A stretch of DNA of 64,000 nt from an uncultured Lachnospiraceae bacterium (GTDB lineage: Bacteria > Bacillota > Clostridia > Lachnospirales > Lachnospiraceae): positions 1 to 64,000 of the forward strand of contig USDK01000002.1 in assembly GCA_900553355.1 (NCBI GenBank). Direction: 5' to 3'. A program made the translations under genes and the position numbers. A model generated the notes under the pieces. It was not told the origin of the DNA. It worked only from the letters and a program-made list of their open reading frames with translations, and ran no database searches. Shown piece after piece: positions 54,790 to 62,613 of this stretch; the first letter of the stretch is position 1; each line of letters starts with the position of its first letter.

Positions 54790-55839
54790 ATGGATGGAAA
54801 AATGAAAGTAGCGGTCATGACCGGGATCGGCAAAATGGGATTTGAAGAGAGAGAGATCCCGAAGCCGGCAGCAGATGAAGTACTGGTAAAGCTGGAGTAT
54901 GTGGGGATCTGCGGATCTGACATGCATTACTATGAGACAGGAGCGATCGGAGACTATGTGGTAGAACCGCCGTTTGTATTAGGACATGAGCCGGGCGGAA
55001 CCGTCGTAGAGGTGGGAGCGGATGTAAAGCACCTGAAAGTCGGTGACCGTGTGGCGCTGGAGCCAGGTAAGACCTGCGGAAAATGTGAATTCTGCAAACA
55101 GGGCAAATATAACCTCTGCCCGGATGTTATTTTCTTTGCAACACCGCCGGTAGATGGAGTTTTCCAGGAGTATGTGGCTCATGAAGCGGATCTTTGCTTC
55201 AAGCTTCCGGACAATGTAAGCACTCTGGAGGGAGCCTTGATCGAGCCCCTGGCAGTAGGTTTCCACGCAGCCATCCAGGGGGATGCGCATCTGGGACAGA
55301 AAGCGGTTGTTATGGGAGCAGGATGTATCGGACTGGTATCTATGATGGCGCTGAAGGCAAGAGGAGTTACAGAGGTTTATGTGGTGGATCTGATGGATAA
55401 GCGTCTGGAAAAGGCTATGGAGCTTGGCGCTACCGGAGTGATCAATGGGGGCAAAGAAGATGTGGTGGCCAAGATCAAAGAACTGACCGGAGGACTTGGC
55501 GCCGACCTGATCATTGAGACAGCCGGATCTCAGCCGACAACTGTTCAGGCAATCCATGCAGCAAAGAAAGGCTCTACCATCGTTCTGGTGGGCTACAGCA
55601 AGAGCGGAGAGATGACACTTCCGATGAGCCTTGCCCTGGATAAGGAGCTGACCTTTAAGACCGTATTCCGTTACCGCCATATCTATCCGATTGCCATCGA
55701 CGCAGTAGCAAAAGGAAAGGTAAACTTAAAAGGAATCGTTACAGACATTTTCACACTGGATCAGGCTCAGGAAGCCATGGATCGCAGCGTACATGATAAA
55801 GCAGACATCGTAAAAGCAGTAATTAAGATTGCAGAGTAA
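54790..55839 (+). CDS. Zinc-dependent polyol (xylitol/sorbitol/iditol-type) dehydrogenase
   Basis: Medium-chain dehydrogenase of 349 residues. Catalytic zinc ligands are C41, H66 and E67 (GHEPGG). The four structural-zinc cysteines are C96, C99, C102 and C110. The coenzyme segment GAGCIG and the NAD-type acid DL in VVDLMDKR follow. This profile fits L-iditol/sorbitol/xylitol dehydrogenases, which make fructose or xylulose from polyols. Beside xylB it would make xylulose from xylitol or D-arabitol. AGGAGG precedes the ATG. A palindrome marks the gene end. Confidence 0.9.
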   Translation: MDGKMKVAVMTGIGKMGFEEREIPKPAADEVLVKLEYVGICGSDMHYYETGAIGDYVVEPPFVLGHEPGGTVVEVGADVKHLKVGDRVALEPGKTCGKCEFCKQGKYNLCPDVIFFATPPVDGVFQEYVAHEADLCFKLPDNVSTLEGALIEPLAVGFHAAIQGDAHLGQKAVVMGAGCIGLVSMMALKARGVTEVYVVDLMDKRLEKAMELGATGVINGGKEDVVAKIKELTGGLGADLIIETAGSQPTTVQAIHAAKKGSTIVLVGYSKSGEMTLPMSLALDKELTFKTVFRYRHIYPIAIDAVAKGKVNLKGIVTDIFTLDQAQEAMDRSVHDKADIVKAVIKIAE

Positions 55840-55841
55840 AT

Positions 55842-55888
55842 GTGAACGGGGACGTACACCTGCGCAGCAGGTGTACGTCCCCGTTTAC
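55842..55888. repeat. GGGGACG-core palindrome, copy 2
   Basis: Arms AACGGGGACGTACACCTGC and its exact complement surround a GCA loop (19 bp perfect, 22 bp with one wobble). It lies 3 nt after the dehydrogenase stop codon and 18 nt from the convergent amidohydrolase. The core is the same as in the palindrome at 60085. It can act as a bidirectional terminator. Confidence 0.85.
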
Positions 55889-55905
55889 TGATGCTAAACA
55901 GACGG

Positions 55906-57177
55906 TCAGATTTCGTCGCTTGGCTCTGTCTCGTAGACAATGCCTTCCTTCATGACGAATGCACAGTCCAGGAGTGCAAGATTGTCGGTCATGAGATCCC
56001 GTTTCCAGGCGGCGATGTCTGCAAATTTTCCGGGCTCCAGGGTGCCGGTCTTGTCGGCGATGCCAAGAATCTCGGAATTGGTCTTTGTGGCAGCTTTCAG
56101 TGTGCGGAAGGCACCCATGCCGCTGCGCATCCATGCGTCGTATTCCCAGCCGCTGTCGTAGTTCTGGTGGTTGGCTACAAAGTCGGTGCCGTATCCGAGG
56201 ATGATATTGCTCTTGCGGATCTCTTCGCGTCCGGCGATGAGAGCGTCTTTGTAATATTCCAGTTTTGCACGGAATTCTGGCTGTTTCAGTGCAATTTTTT
56301 CTGCGTCATAGTGTACGGCTTCGTCATATGGACAGAAGGTCGGGACAAGATAGGTCCCTGTTTCTTCGAACATCTGGGCGGTCTCCTGATCCATCAGCGC
56401 GCCGTGCTCCATGCCGTCGATATGATTCTGGATCAGAGACTGCATCTGTCCCGGGGCATAGACGTGTGCCGTGACGGTGGTCCCAAGTTCATGAGCAGTA
56501 CGGATGATAGCCTCTGTTTCTTCATCATTCAGCTGTTTCTGCAGCGGGCTGTCATTGGGAGTGAAGAATCCGCCGGTGGCCATGATCTTGATAAAGTCTG
56601 TGCCGTATTTCACCTCTTCGCGGACAGCATTGACAAAGAAATCTTTTCCGCTTCCCAGCGTGCTTCTCTCTTTCTGAAGCAGACGGGCGGCGTCCGGATA
56701 TCCGGCAAATTCCTGGGTCAGATCTCCGTGGCTTCCCGGGGAGCAGAGGAATTTGGCGCCAGCCACGATCCTTGCTCCGGTGATATATCCCTTTTCAATG
56801 GCATCGCGGACGGCAAAGACGCCGTATCCGTTGCTGGTAATGCCGCCCATGTGACGAACGGTAGTGAAGCCTCTTTTCAGAGCCTTGTTCGCGCTGCGGA
56901 TGATGGAGATGGTCTTCATTTCCTCAGAATTGTGATAGGCTTCCTGGCGTACCGTATGCCAGTCGAAATAGTCCATATGCATATGGGCATCGATCATACC
57001 AGGGGTAACGGTGGCATCGGAGAGGTCAATGACTTCTGCTGTCTCCGGGCATTTGAGGTTCGGGCCGGTTTCGGCAATGTATTTTCCTTTTACCAGGATC
57101 TTCCAATCGGTTTTCAATTCGTCTTCGATCCCATCATAATATTTCCCACAGATGATGTAGGTAAGTTTTTCACTCAT
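55906..57177 (-). CDS. Amidohydrolase (imidazolonepropionase/prolidase-like)
   Basis: Metal-dependent hydrolase of 423 residues in the subtype I amidohydrolase superfamily. Residues in place are H65 and H67 (DAHMHMD), the bridging K197 (FIKIMATGG), H238 (TAHVYAP), H258 (MEHG) and D332 (YGTDF). The lysine is usually carboxylated and binds two metals. Relatives cleave dipeptides, imides or cyclic amides; the substrate here is not known. It is cotranscribed behind the sodium symporter. No signal peptide is seen, so it acts on imported substrate. Confidence 0.88.
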   Translation of the reverse strand: MSEKLTYIICGKYYDGIEDELKTDWKILVKGKYIAETGPNLKCPETAEVIDLSDATVTPGMIDAHMHMDYFDWHTVRQEAYHNSEEMKTISIIRSANKALKRGFTTVRHMGGITSNGYGVFAVRDAIEKGYITGARIVAGAKFLCSPGSHGDLTQEFAGYPDAARLLQKERSTLGSGKDFFVNAVREEVKYGTDFIKIMATGGFFTPNDSPLQKQLNDEETEAIIRTAHELGTTVTAHVYAPGQMQSLIQNHIDGMEHGALMDQETAQMFEETGTYLVPTFCPYDEAVHYDAEKIALKQPEFRAKLEYYKDALIAGREEIRKSNIILGYGTDFVANHQNYDSGWEYDAWMRSGMGAFRTLKAATKTNSEILGIADKTGTLEPGKFADIAAWKRDLMTDNLALLDCAFVMKEGIVYETEPSDEI

Positions 57178-57216
57178 AGAAACACGTCCTTTCTTATTGG
57201 CGGCAGAAGCCGCCGT

Positions 57217-58614
57217 TTATTTTGCCTCCTTTGGCTGGGTACACAAGGAGACGATGATCAAAACAACGACTGCTACCGGGACAGCTACGAGAACTGTTCC
57301 AACCTGAGCCGACATGCCGCTGGCCTCCCAGATAATGGTGAGAGCCGTGCCCACAACCATGGAGCTTAAGCCGCCTGCCTTGGTGACTTTAGGCCATACA
57401 AGAGCCGCCAGGACTGCCGGTGTGATGCCGGCACCGTAAATGGTGTAGGACCAGTACTGGATAGCCAGTACAGACGGGAAGAACTGTAAGATGATGTAGC
57501 CGGCGATACCAAGGATCAGGATCCACCATTTCGTCATCTTGAATTTCTGTCTGTCAGATGCATCAGGATTGATCTTTTTTGCATAAATATCGTAAGTAAT
57601 GTTCGTAGCACCGGATAACAGATAGGAGTCTCCGGTAGTGATAATAAAGGCGGTAGCTGCTGCCAGAAGTATTCCGCCTACGACTGTAGGAAGTACGGTC
57701 GTGGTAGACATAAATGCCATTCCGGCCTCAATGTTAGTACCGAAGATCGATCTGGCGCAGAATGCGATCACACCAACCAGAGGGATGACTACGATGACGC
57801 CGACCAGCCATCCGATCATTCCGGTTTTCACTGATTTGCTGCTGTTTCCGGCTGCGATACGCTGATACATGTTCTGATCGCCCATGGTCAGGAAGAACAG
57901 TGGGAAGTAAGAAGCCAGGAACTGATACCAGTTCATGCCGCCGGAAAAGCTCAGCTGTGTTGCCGTAGAGTTCGCTACAACCGTGTCCCAGCCTCCTGCG
58001 ACATGGAGCACGAAGGGAGTTGCCAGAAGGATTCCGAAAAACATCAGGAATGCGCTGGCGGCGTCAGACAGAGCAACGGATTTCAGCCCTCCGGAGAAAG
58101 CCAGGAATATGATCAGTACGGCTGCGATGATCGTGGCGATGTTGACATCCATACCAGTGGTTACATTCAGTACATATGCCAGACCTCTGTACTGATAAGC
58201 ACAGATGGATGACATGGACAAGGCAATGATGATACCGGATACGATCCGCGCCGTAGAACCATATTTTTCTTCCAGAAGCTGGGCTACGGTATAGGAACCG
58301 CTTTCGCGGATTTTTTTTGACAGTGAAAACAGGACAACAATACCAAGAACGGCCGGAACGCCGAAGAAAATTCCGGGCCAGATTCCATATGTATAGGCCA
58401 GAGAGTTTCCGCCTCCGGAGATGGTGCCGTTTCCGGTGAATGTGGCCAGGAAAGTACCCATCAGTACGATGGGACCTAAGGATTTCCCTGCAAGGACAAA
58501 GTCATCGCTGCTCTTGCTGGCCTGTTTGGATGTATAAATACCAATAAAAATCAGGGCTACAAAATAGATGGCCACAAATATTAATAGTATAGGTCTTGCG
58601 GTTAATTCCTGCAT
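57217..58614 (-). CDS. Sodium:solute symporter family transporter
   Basis: Integral membrane protein of 465 residues with about 13 helices. The SSS-family segments GNGTISGGGNSLAYTYGIWPG and GGLKSVALSDAASAFLMFFG are visible. The ATG at 58614 is preferred because GGGGGA lies 5 nt upstream. The ATG at 58626 is the alternative and has only a weak site. It is first in the operon with the amidohydrolase. A hairpin (GGCGGC/GCCGCC at 57199-57214) sits between the two genes. A leader terminator suggests regulated read-through. Confidence 0.9.
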   Translation of the reverse strand: MQELTARPILLIFVAIYFVALIFIGIYTSKQASKSSDDFVLAGKSLGPIVLMGTFLATFTGNGTISGGGNSLAYTYGIWPGIFFGVPAVLGIVVLFSLSKKIRESGSYTVAQLLEEKYGSTARIVSGIIIALSMSSICAYQYRGLAYVLNVTTGMDVNIATIIAAVLIIFLAFSGGLKSVALSDAASAFLMFFGILLATPFVLHVAGGWDTVVANSTATQLSFSGGMNWYQFLASYFPLFFLTMGDQNMYQRIAAGNSSKSVKTGMIGWLVGVIVVIPLVGVIAFCARSIFGTNIEAGMAFMSTTTVLPTVVGGILLAAATAFIITTGDSYLLSGATNITYDIYAKKINPDASDRQKFKMTKWWILILGIAGYIILQFFPSVLAIQYWSYTIYGAGITPAVLAALVWPKVTKAGGLSSMVVGTALTIIWEASGMSAQVGTVLVAVPVAVVVLIIVSLCTQPKEAK

Positions 58615-58655
58615 AATATCCCCCATTTCTCTTTTTTAGCTTTTTGATTTCGGGT

Positions 58656-58694
58656 AAAAAAAAGAGCGAAGAAATATCTCTCGTACTTCTTCGC
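58656..58694 (-). terminator. Leader terminator of the symporter-amidohydrolase operon
   Basis: On the minus strand GCGAAGAA pairs with TTCTTCGC around a 13-nt loop, followed by CTCTTTTTTTT. It lies between the promoter at 58750-58778 and the first gene, about 30 nt before the symporter ribosome site. No riboswitch, T-box or antiterminator-protein site was recognised. Confidence 0.75.
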
Positions 58695-58749
58695 ACATTG
58701 TAAAAATCATATTAAATTTCGAAAGCTTTCTTTAATTTTTACAGAAAAA

Positions 58750-58778
58750 AGTATAAAATAGACCATATTCCAAATCAA
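58750..58778 (-). promoter_or_regulatory. Promoter of the symporter-amidohydrolase operon
   Basis: Minus strand: TTGATT, 17 nt, TATACT. The leader is about 130 nt and includes the terminator described separately. The facing PucR-type gene begins at 58843, and a GAAAGCTTTC palindrome is at 58723-58732. Confidence 0.75.
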
Positions 58779-58842
58779 TGTGCAAATCATACATATAAAA
58801 TCTGAAAAATTTATATGTATTTCATAAGAGAGGAGGAGGATC

Positions 58843-60075
58843 GTGGAAAGAAAAAGAAAATACAATAACAGGATCCAGGAGGTATATTTCAGAATCGGAA
58901 GGCTTCTTCTGGACAACAGAAGTGTTGCCGATCTTTTGAAGGAAGGCGAAGATTTACTGGGAAATCCGATCGTACTGTGTGATATCTCTACGAGAATGTT
59001 CGGAGTCTCATCGAGAGAGTCGGTGGAGCGTCTGAAAGATGAACTGCTGGACAGCATATTGGAACATGGTTTTGTCACAGCCGATCTTTATGAAAAATAT
59101 GATTATGAGCATTTTCTGCCGATGCTTACAACATTAGAATATTCCCGGCTGATCCGGAATGATTATGAAAAGAAGAGGGATCGTATCGTAGGAAGGGTGC
59201 TGTTCCGGGGGAAATACTGGGGGTGGATCATCGTGGCAGAAGGAGACACCCCATTGAAAGAAGAGGATACTCAGATTGCGGACATCTTGTCTCAGGCGAT
59301 CACACTGATTCTGGAGAGGAAAAATGCAGTTCCCTCTAATGTGAATAATGAGGATATCCTGCTGGAACTCTTGGCGGATACCTATGCTTCGGAAGAAGAG
59401 TTTGCCGACAGAGTGAGAGCGCTGGACTTTACGCTGGAAGGGGTGTGGAGCGTGGTGGCGGTCTGTGACAGCAGCGGATCTTCGACGGCATCGCTTCAGG
59501 CATACAGAAATCAACTGGCGGCGGTCCTGACGTCTGTCAGTATGACGGTATATCAAGATACGTTGATGCTGCTGATCAATGAAAATGAAAAGAAATTTGC
59601 GAGAAATGCATTAAAGACCATGATTAAGACCAACCACCTTTTAGCCGCAGAAAGCCTTCCCTTTGAGAATATCCTGGAACTGTCAAAATATTTCCGGCAG
59701 TCCAGGGAACTTCTGGATATCGCATTGATTTTAAACAGAAAGGACCAGCTGGTCTTTTTTAAAGACTATGCACTTTATCACGTGGCATATCTGCTGGTAA
59801 AGGAAAAGACAGAAGCATGGTATATCCCGGAAGGACTCACAAAAGTGCTGGAGTATGATAAAGACTGTGATACCGAGTACTGCCGGTCTGTCCGGGAGTG
59901 GAGCTGGTGCCGCAATCTGGTAGAAGCAGCTGCAGCCCTGGGGATTCATCGGAATACCATGGTATACAGATATGAAAAATTTCAGGAACTTTCCGGAATG
60001 GATCTGTCCGATGAAGAATGTGTCAGCCAGCTCGAACTGGCATTTCATATTCTTGAGATTAAAGAAGGAATGTGA
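58843..60075 (+). CDS. PucR/CdaR-type transcriptional regulator
   Basis: The 410 residues end in the PucR-type HTH (NLVEAAAALGIHRNTMVYRYEKFQEL, at about 370-400). The N-terminal part is a GAF-like and linker region (IVLCDISTRMFGVSSRES). The start is GTG at 58843 with AGGAGGAGG upstream. It faces the symporter-amidohydrolase operon across 228 nt and probably activates it. Effectors of this family are often small nitrogen compounds. A near-identical palindrome follows the stop codon. Confidence 0.88.
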   Translation: MERKRKYNNRIQEVYFRIGRLLLDNRSVADLLKEGEDLLGNPIVLCDISTRMFGVSSRESVERLKDELLDSILEHGFVTADLYEKYDYEHFLPMLTTLEYSRLIRNDYEKKRDRIVGRVLFRGKYWGWIIVAEGDTPLKEEDTQIADILSQAITLILERKNAVPSNVNNEDILLELLADTYASEEEFADRVRALDFTLEGVWSVVAVCDSSGSSTASLQAYRNQLAAVLTSVSMTVYQDTLMLLINENEKKFARNALKTMIKTNHLLAAESLPFENILELSKYFRQSRELLDIALILNRKDQLVFFKDYALYHVAYLLVKEKTEAWYIPEGLTKVLEYDKDCDTEYCRSVREWSWCRNLVEAAAALGIHRNTMVYRYEKFQELSGMDLSDEECVSQLELAFHILEIKEGM

Positions 60076-60084
60076 ACGAAATGT

Positions 60085-60127
60085 GAACGGGGACGTACAC
60101 TTTTGCAAAAAGTGTACGTCCCCGTTC
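60085..60127. repeat. GGGGACG-core palindrome, copy 3
   Basis: Arms GAACGGGGACGTACACTTTT and its exact complement surround a GCA loop (20 bp perfect). It is 10 nt after the PucR stop codon and 21 nt before the convergent dipeptidase. It shares GTGAACGGGGACGTACAC and the GCA loop with the copy at 55842. Confidence 0.85.
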
Positions 60128-60147
60128 GCTTACACTTGTATAAATAA

Positions 60148-61125
60148 TTATTCGTGCAGTACGCGGTGAATCAGATCGTGCCAGTTTTTCCAGGCGAATT
60201 TTTCGATCTCTTCTTCGCTGAATCCGGCTTTGCGGATGGCGTTGATCAGATTCGGCACATGGGATGCATCTTCCAGGCCGATAGTGTAAGGAGTTGCCTG
60301 GCTGCTGAAGGAGCTTAAGGTTTCTCCTGTCAGGAATTCGGAGAAGTCAAAGCCAAAGCCTACATGATCAGTCCCCATGATCTCGACCATGTGGATCAGA
60401 TGTTTGACCAGGTTATCCACTGTCTGTTCGGATTCTACCGGATGTACAAATTCATTGAAAGAGTTTAATCCTACCATACCGCCGGTATCTGCCAGGGCTT
60501 TCAGCTGCTCGTCGGTCAGGTTGCGGGCCTGATCGCACAGAGCGCGGCAGTTGGAGTGGGTAGCAACGACCGGACCGGAGGCGATGTCCATCACATCCCA
60601 GAAAGATTTATCATTGATATGTGACATGTCCAGGATCATCCCCAGATCCTGGATCTTGTGCACAGCCTTTCTTCCAAGGTCCGTAAGTCCGCGGTCCGGA
60701 TTGCCTCGTGCGCCGGTGGCCAGAGGATTTTCTTCATTCCAGGTAAGACCGGCGTGGCGTGCGCCGAATTTGTAGAATTCATCGATCATATCCACATCTT
60801 CCCCAATGCTTTTTAACCCCTCAAGACCGATAAAGGCATACATTTTTCCGGCTTCCTTTGCCTCCATCATGTCCTTGTAGGAACGGCATACCTTCATAAT
60901 ATCCGCACATTCCGGCTCTTCCTGGGTGATGGCGTCCATCATCTGGTGGGTACGTTTCAGAGGATCTTTATCATAAGGCGGATCATTCCAGATGACAAAG
61001 ATTCCGCCCTCGATCTCTCCCTTTTTCAGCCGTTCATAGTGGTACTTGCGGAAGATGTCATGTTCACCGTTCAGATAATGATGAGTCACGTCTGTCCAGA
61101 TGTCACAATGAGCGTCAAAATTCAT
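60148..61125 (-). CDS. Membrane dipeptidase family M19 protein
   Basis: Zinc dipeptidase of 325 residues. The expected metal ligands are H6 and D8 (FDAHCDIW), E102 (GLEG), H169 (DMSHIND) and H190 (ATHSN). D260 (GFGFDF) is the catalytic-site aspartate. This family hydrolyses many dipeptides, including those with a D-amino acid. No signal peptide or lipobox is present, so it is cytoplasmic. It lies behind the DUF819 transporter-like gene in one operon. AAAGGAGGAG precedes the ATG. Confidence 0.93.
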   Translation of the reverse strand: MNFDAHCDIWTDVTHHYLNGEHDIFRKYHYERLKKGEIEGGIFVIWNDPPYDKDPLKRTHQMMDAITQEEPECADIMKVCRSYKDMMEAKEAGKMYAFIGLEGLKSIGEDVDMIDEFYKFGARHAGLTWNEENPLATGARGNPDRGLTDLGRKAVHKIQDLGMILDMSHINDKSFWDVMDIASGPVVATHSNCRALCDQARNLTDEQLKALADTGGMVGLNSFNEFVHPVESEQTVDNLVKHLIHMVEIMGTDHVGFGFDFSEFLTGETLSSFSSQATPYTIGLEDASHVPNLINAIRKAGFSEEEIEKFAWKNWHDLIHRVLHE

Positions 61126-61202
61126 AAGTCACTCCTCCTTTGTAAATTTAGTGTTAGAAAATACAGGGACGGTAAAACCGCCCCTGTAAATAGCGAAATT
61201 TA

Positions 61203-62441
61203 TTATGCACCAAGGATACTTCCGATGATCAGTCCACAATATGTACCGATAACGTATCCGATGGTACCAACGATCAGACAAGGTCCAACCAGTTTGGTCC
61301 AGCCTTTGGATACTGCCATAGCAGCTGATGTGGTAGGTCCGCCGATGTTGGCATTGGACGCACACAGGATCTCTTCCAGGTCAAATTTGAAGAGTTTTCC
61401 AAGAACCAGACTGAACAGCATGTTTACGATAACAACGATTGCTGCAAAAACAAGGAGCAGCGGAGAATTCCGGACAATCAACGGAATCGATGCTGGAACA
61501 CCGATTACAAAGAAGAACAAGTAAATGAGGAAAGTTCCCATCTCATTAGTCCCTCTGATCTCTCCGAAAAATCCAGGAGCTGCTGTTGCGCAGATCATGG
61601 AGATCGTAGCGATCCACAGGTACATATTACCAAACAGAGTATTCAGCATGGACAGAACAGCATTGGATGTCGGAATGATTCCAGCGAAGAAATCAGCTAC
61701 AACAGTAGAGACAGCAACGATTACAAATGCAACTGCAACTGCCATAGCGATATCCTTTAAGGAAATCTCTTTCCGTCCCCAGTAAGCAGCTGCTGCGGTT
61801 CCGCCATCAGAATCTTTATCGGCGGTACCAGCTTCTACGGCATCCTGATGCGGATGTTTGTAGTGCTTGCGGAAGAAGCCGATGCTGGGAATCATAACCA
61901 GTACAAAGAAGTACAGGGCCATCAGCAGGTTATCTGCAACGGTAGCGGCTGACAGCATCTCGCCGGTTACACCAAAAGCTTCTCCAAGGGCTGCAAAGTT
62001 AACGGATCCGCCGATATAGGTTCCGGTAAATACGCCGGCCAGCGCATCCAGTTCTGGAATGTAGTTCCCCAATAATACAAATCCAAGTACAGCGCCCACC
62101 ATGGTTCCAACCGAGCCGCATAGGAAAATCCCCAGCATTCGTAGTGAATCCTTTCCCATGTCTCTGACATTACACTGCATCAGCAGCAATGGAAGGGAAA
62201 GGGGTACGACATAGCTCCATACAGCATCCCATACAGGAGCGGATGTTGGAATGATGCCCAGGTTTGAGAGAATCAGTGCCAGTACCAGAGCAACAATGGC
62301 ACCACTGGCTTTTGCCGCCCAGGTGTACTTTTGCTCCAGATAGATGGCAGCTGCAGCTCCTGCAGCGCAGACAGCCCAAAGCATCCAGGTGTTGTCCGCC
62401 CCGATCAGCGGATTCTCCAAGTTAAAAATTTCTCCCCACAT
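61203..62441 (-). CDS. DUF819 family membrane protein, putative permease
   Basis: Integral membrane protein of 412 residues with about 11 helices and Gly-rich repeats (GTYIGGSVNFAALGEAFGVTGEMLSAATVADN; GGPTTSAAMAVSKGW, the second-half equivalent). The two symmetrical halves resemble transporters with inverted repeats. Function unknown. The ATG at 62441 follows AAAGGAGGACG. A start at 62495 would sit in the leader stem. It is first in the operon with the M19 dipeptidase, so it may import a dipeptide or its product. Confidence 0.85.
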   Translation of the reverse strand: MWGEIFNLENPLIGADNTWMLWAVCAAGAAAAIYLEQKYTWAAKASGAIVALVLALILSNLGIIPTSAPVWDAVWSYVVPLSLPLLLMQCNVRDMGKDSLRMLGIFLCGSVGTMVGAVLGFVLLGNYIPELDALAGVFTGTYIGGSVNFAALGEAFGVTGEMLSAATVADNLLMALYFFVLVMIPSIGFFRKHYKHPHQDAVEAGTADKDSDGGTAAAAYWGRKEISLKDIAMAVAVAFVIVAVSTVVADFFAGIIPTSNAVLSMLNTLFGNMYLWIATISMICATAAPGFFGEIRGTNEMGTFLIYLFFFVIGVPASIPLIVRNSPLLLVFAAIVVIVNMLFSLVLGKLFKFDLEEILCASNANIGGPTTSAAMAVSKGWTKLVGPCLIVGTIGYVIGTYCGLIIGSILGA

Positions 62442-62484
62442 TTTCTCGTCCTCCTTTCGATGTGCAATTGTTGTAGAAAAATAT

Positions 62485-62547
62485 GAGAGATTCAATTGTT
62501 TTAATTGAATCTCTCTATATTATAGTTATTTTGACGAAAAAAGTCAA
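62485..62547 (-). promoter_or_regulatory. Promoter and 5'-terminal stem-loop of the DUF819-dipeptidase operon
   Basis: Minus strand: TTGACT, 17 nt, TATAAT (62547 down to 62519), so transcription begins near 62512. A perfect 13-bp inverted repeat, GAGAGATTCAATT and its complement with a 5-nt loop, occupies 62485-62515, right at the message's 5' end. It could stabilise the RNA or bind a repressor. Confidence 0.8.
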
Positions 62548-62613
62548 TATATACATTCAAAAGTGTACAAAATGTAAAAAGCGTAAAATAAAATTCTGAA
62601 AATTGAAGTGGCT

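Noticed and set aside
55891..57369. 492-codon open frame on the plus strand
   Set aside because: It is the exact antisense of the amidohydrolase, whose metal-binding motifs are all intact, and it has no recognisable domain or ribosome site.
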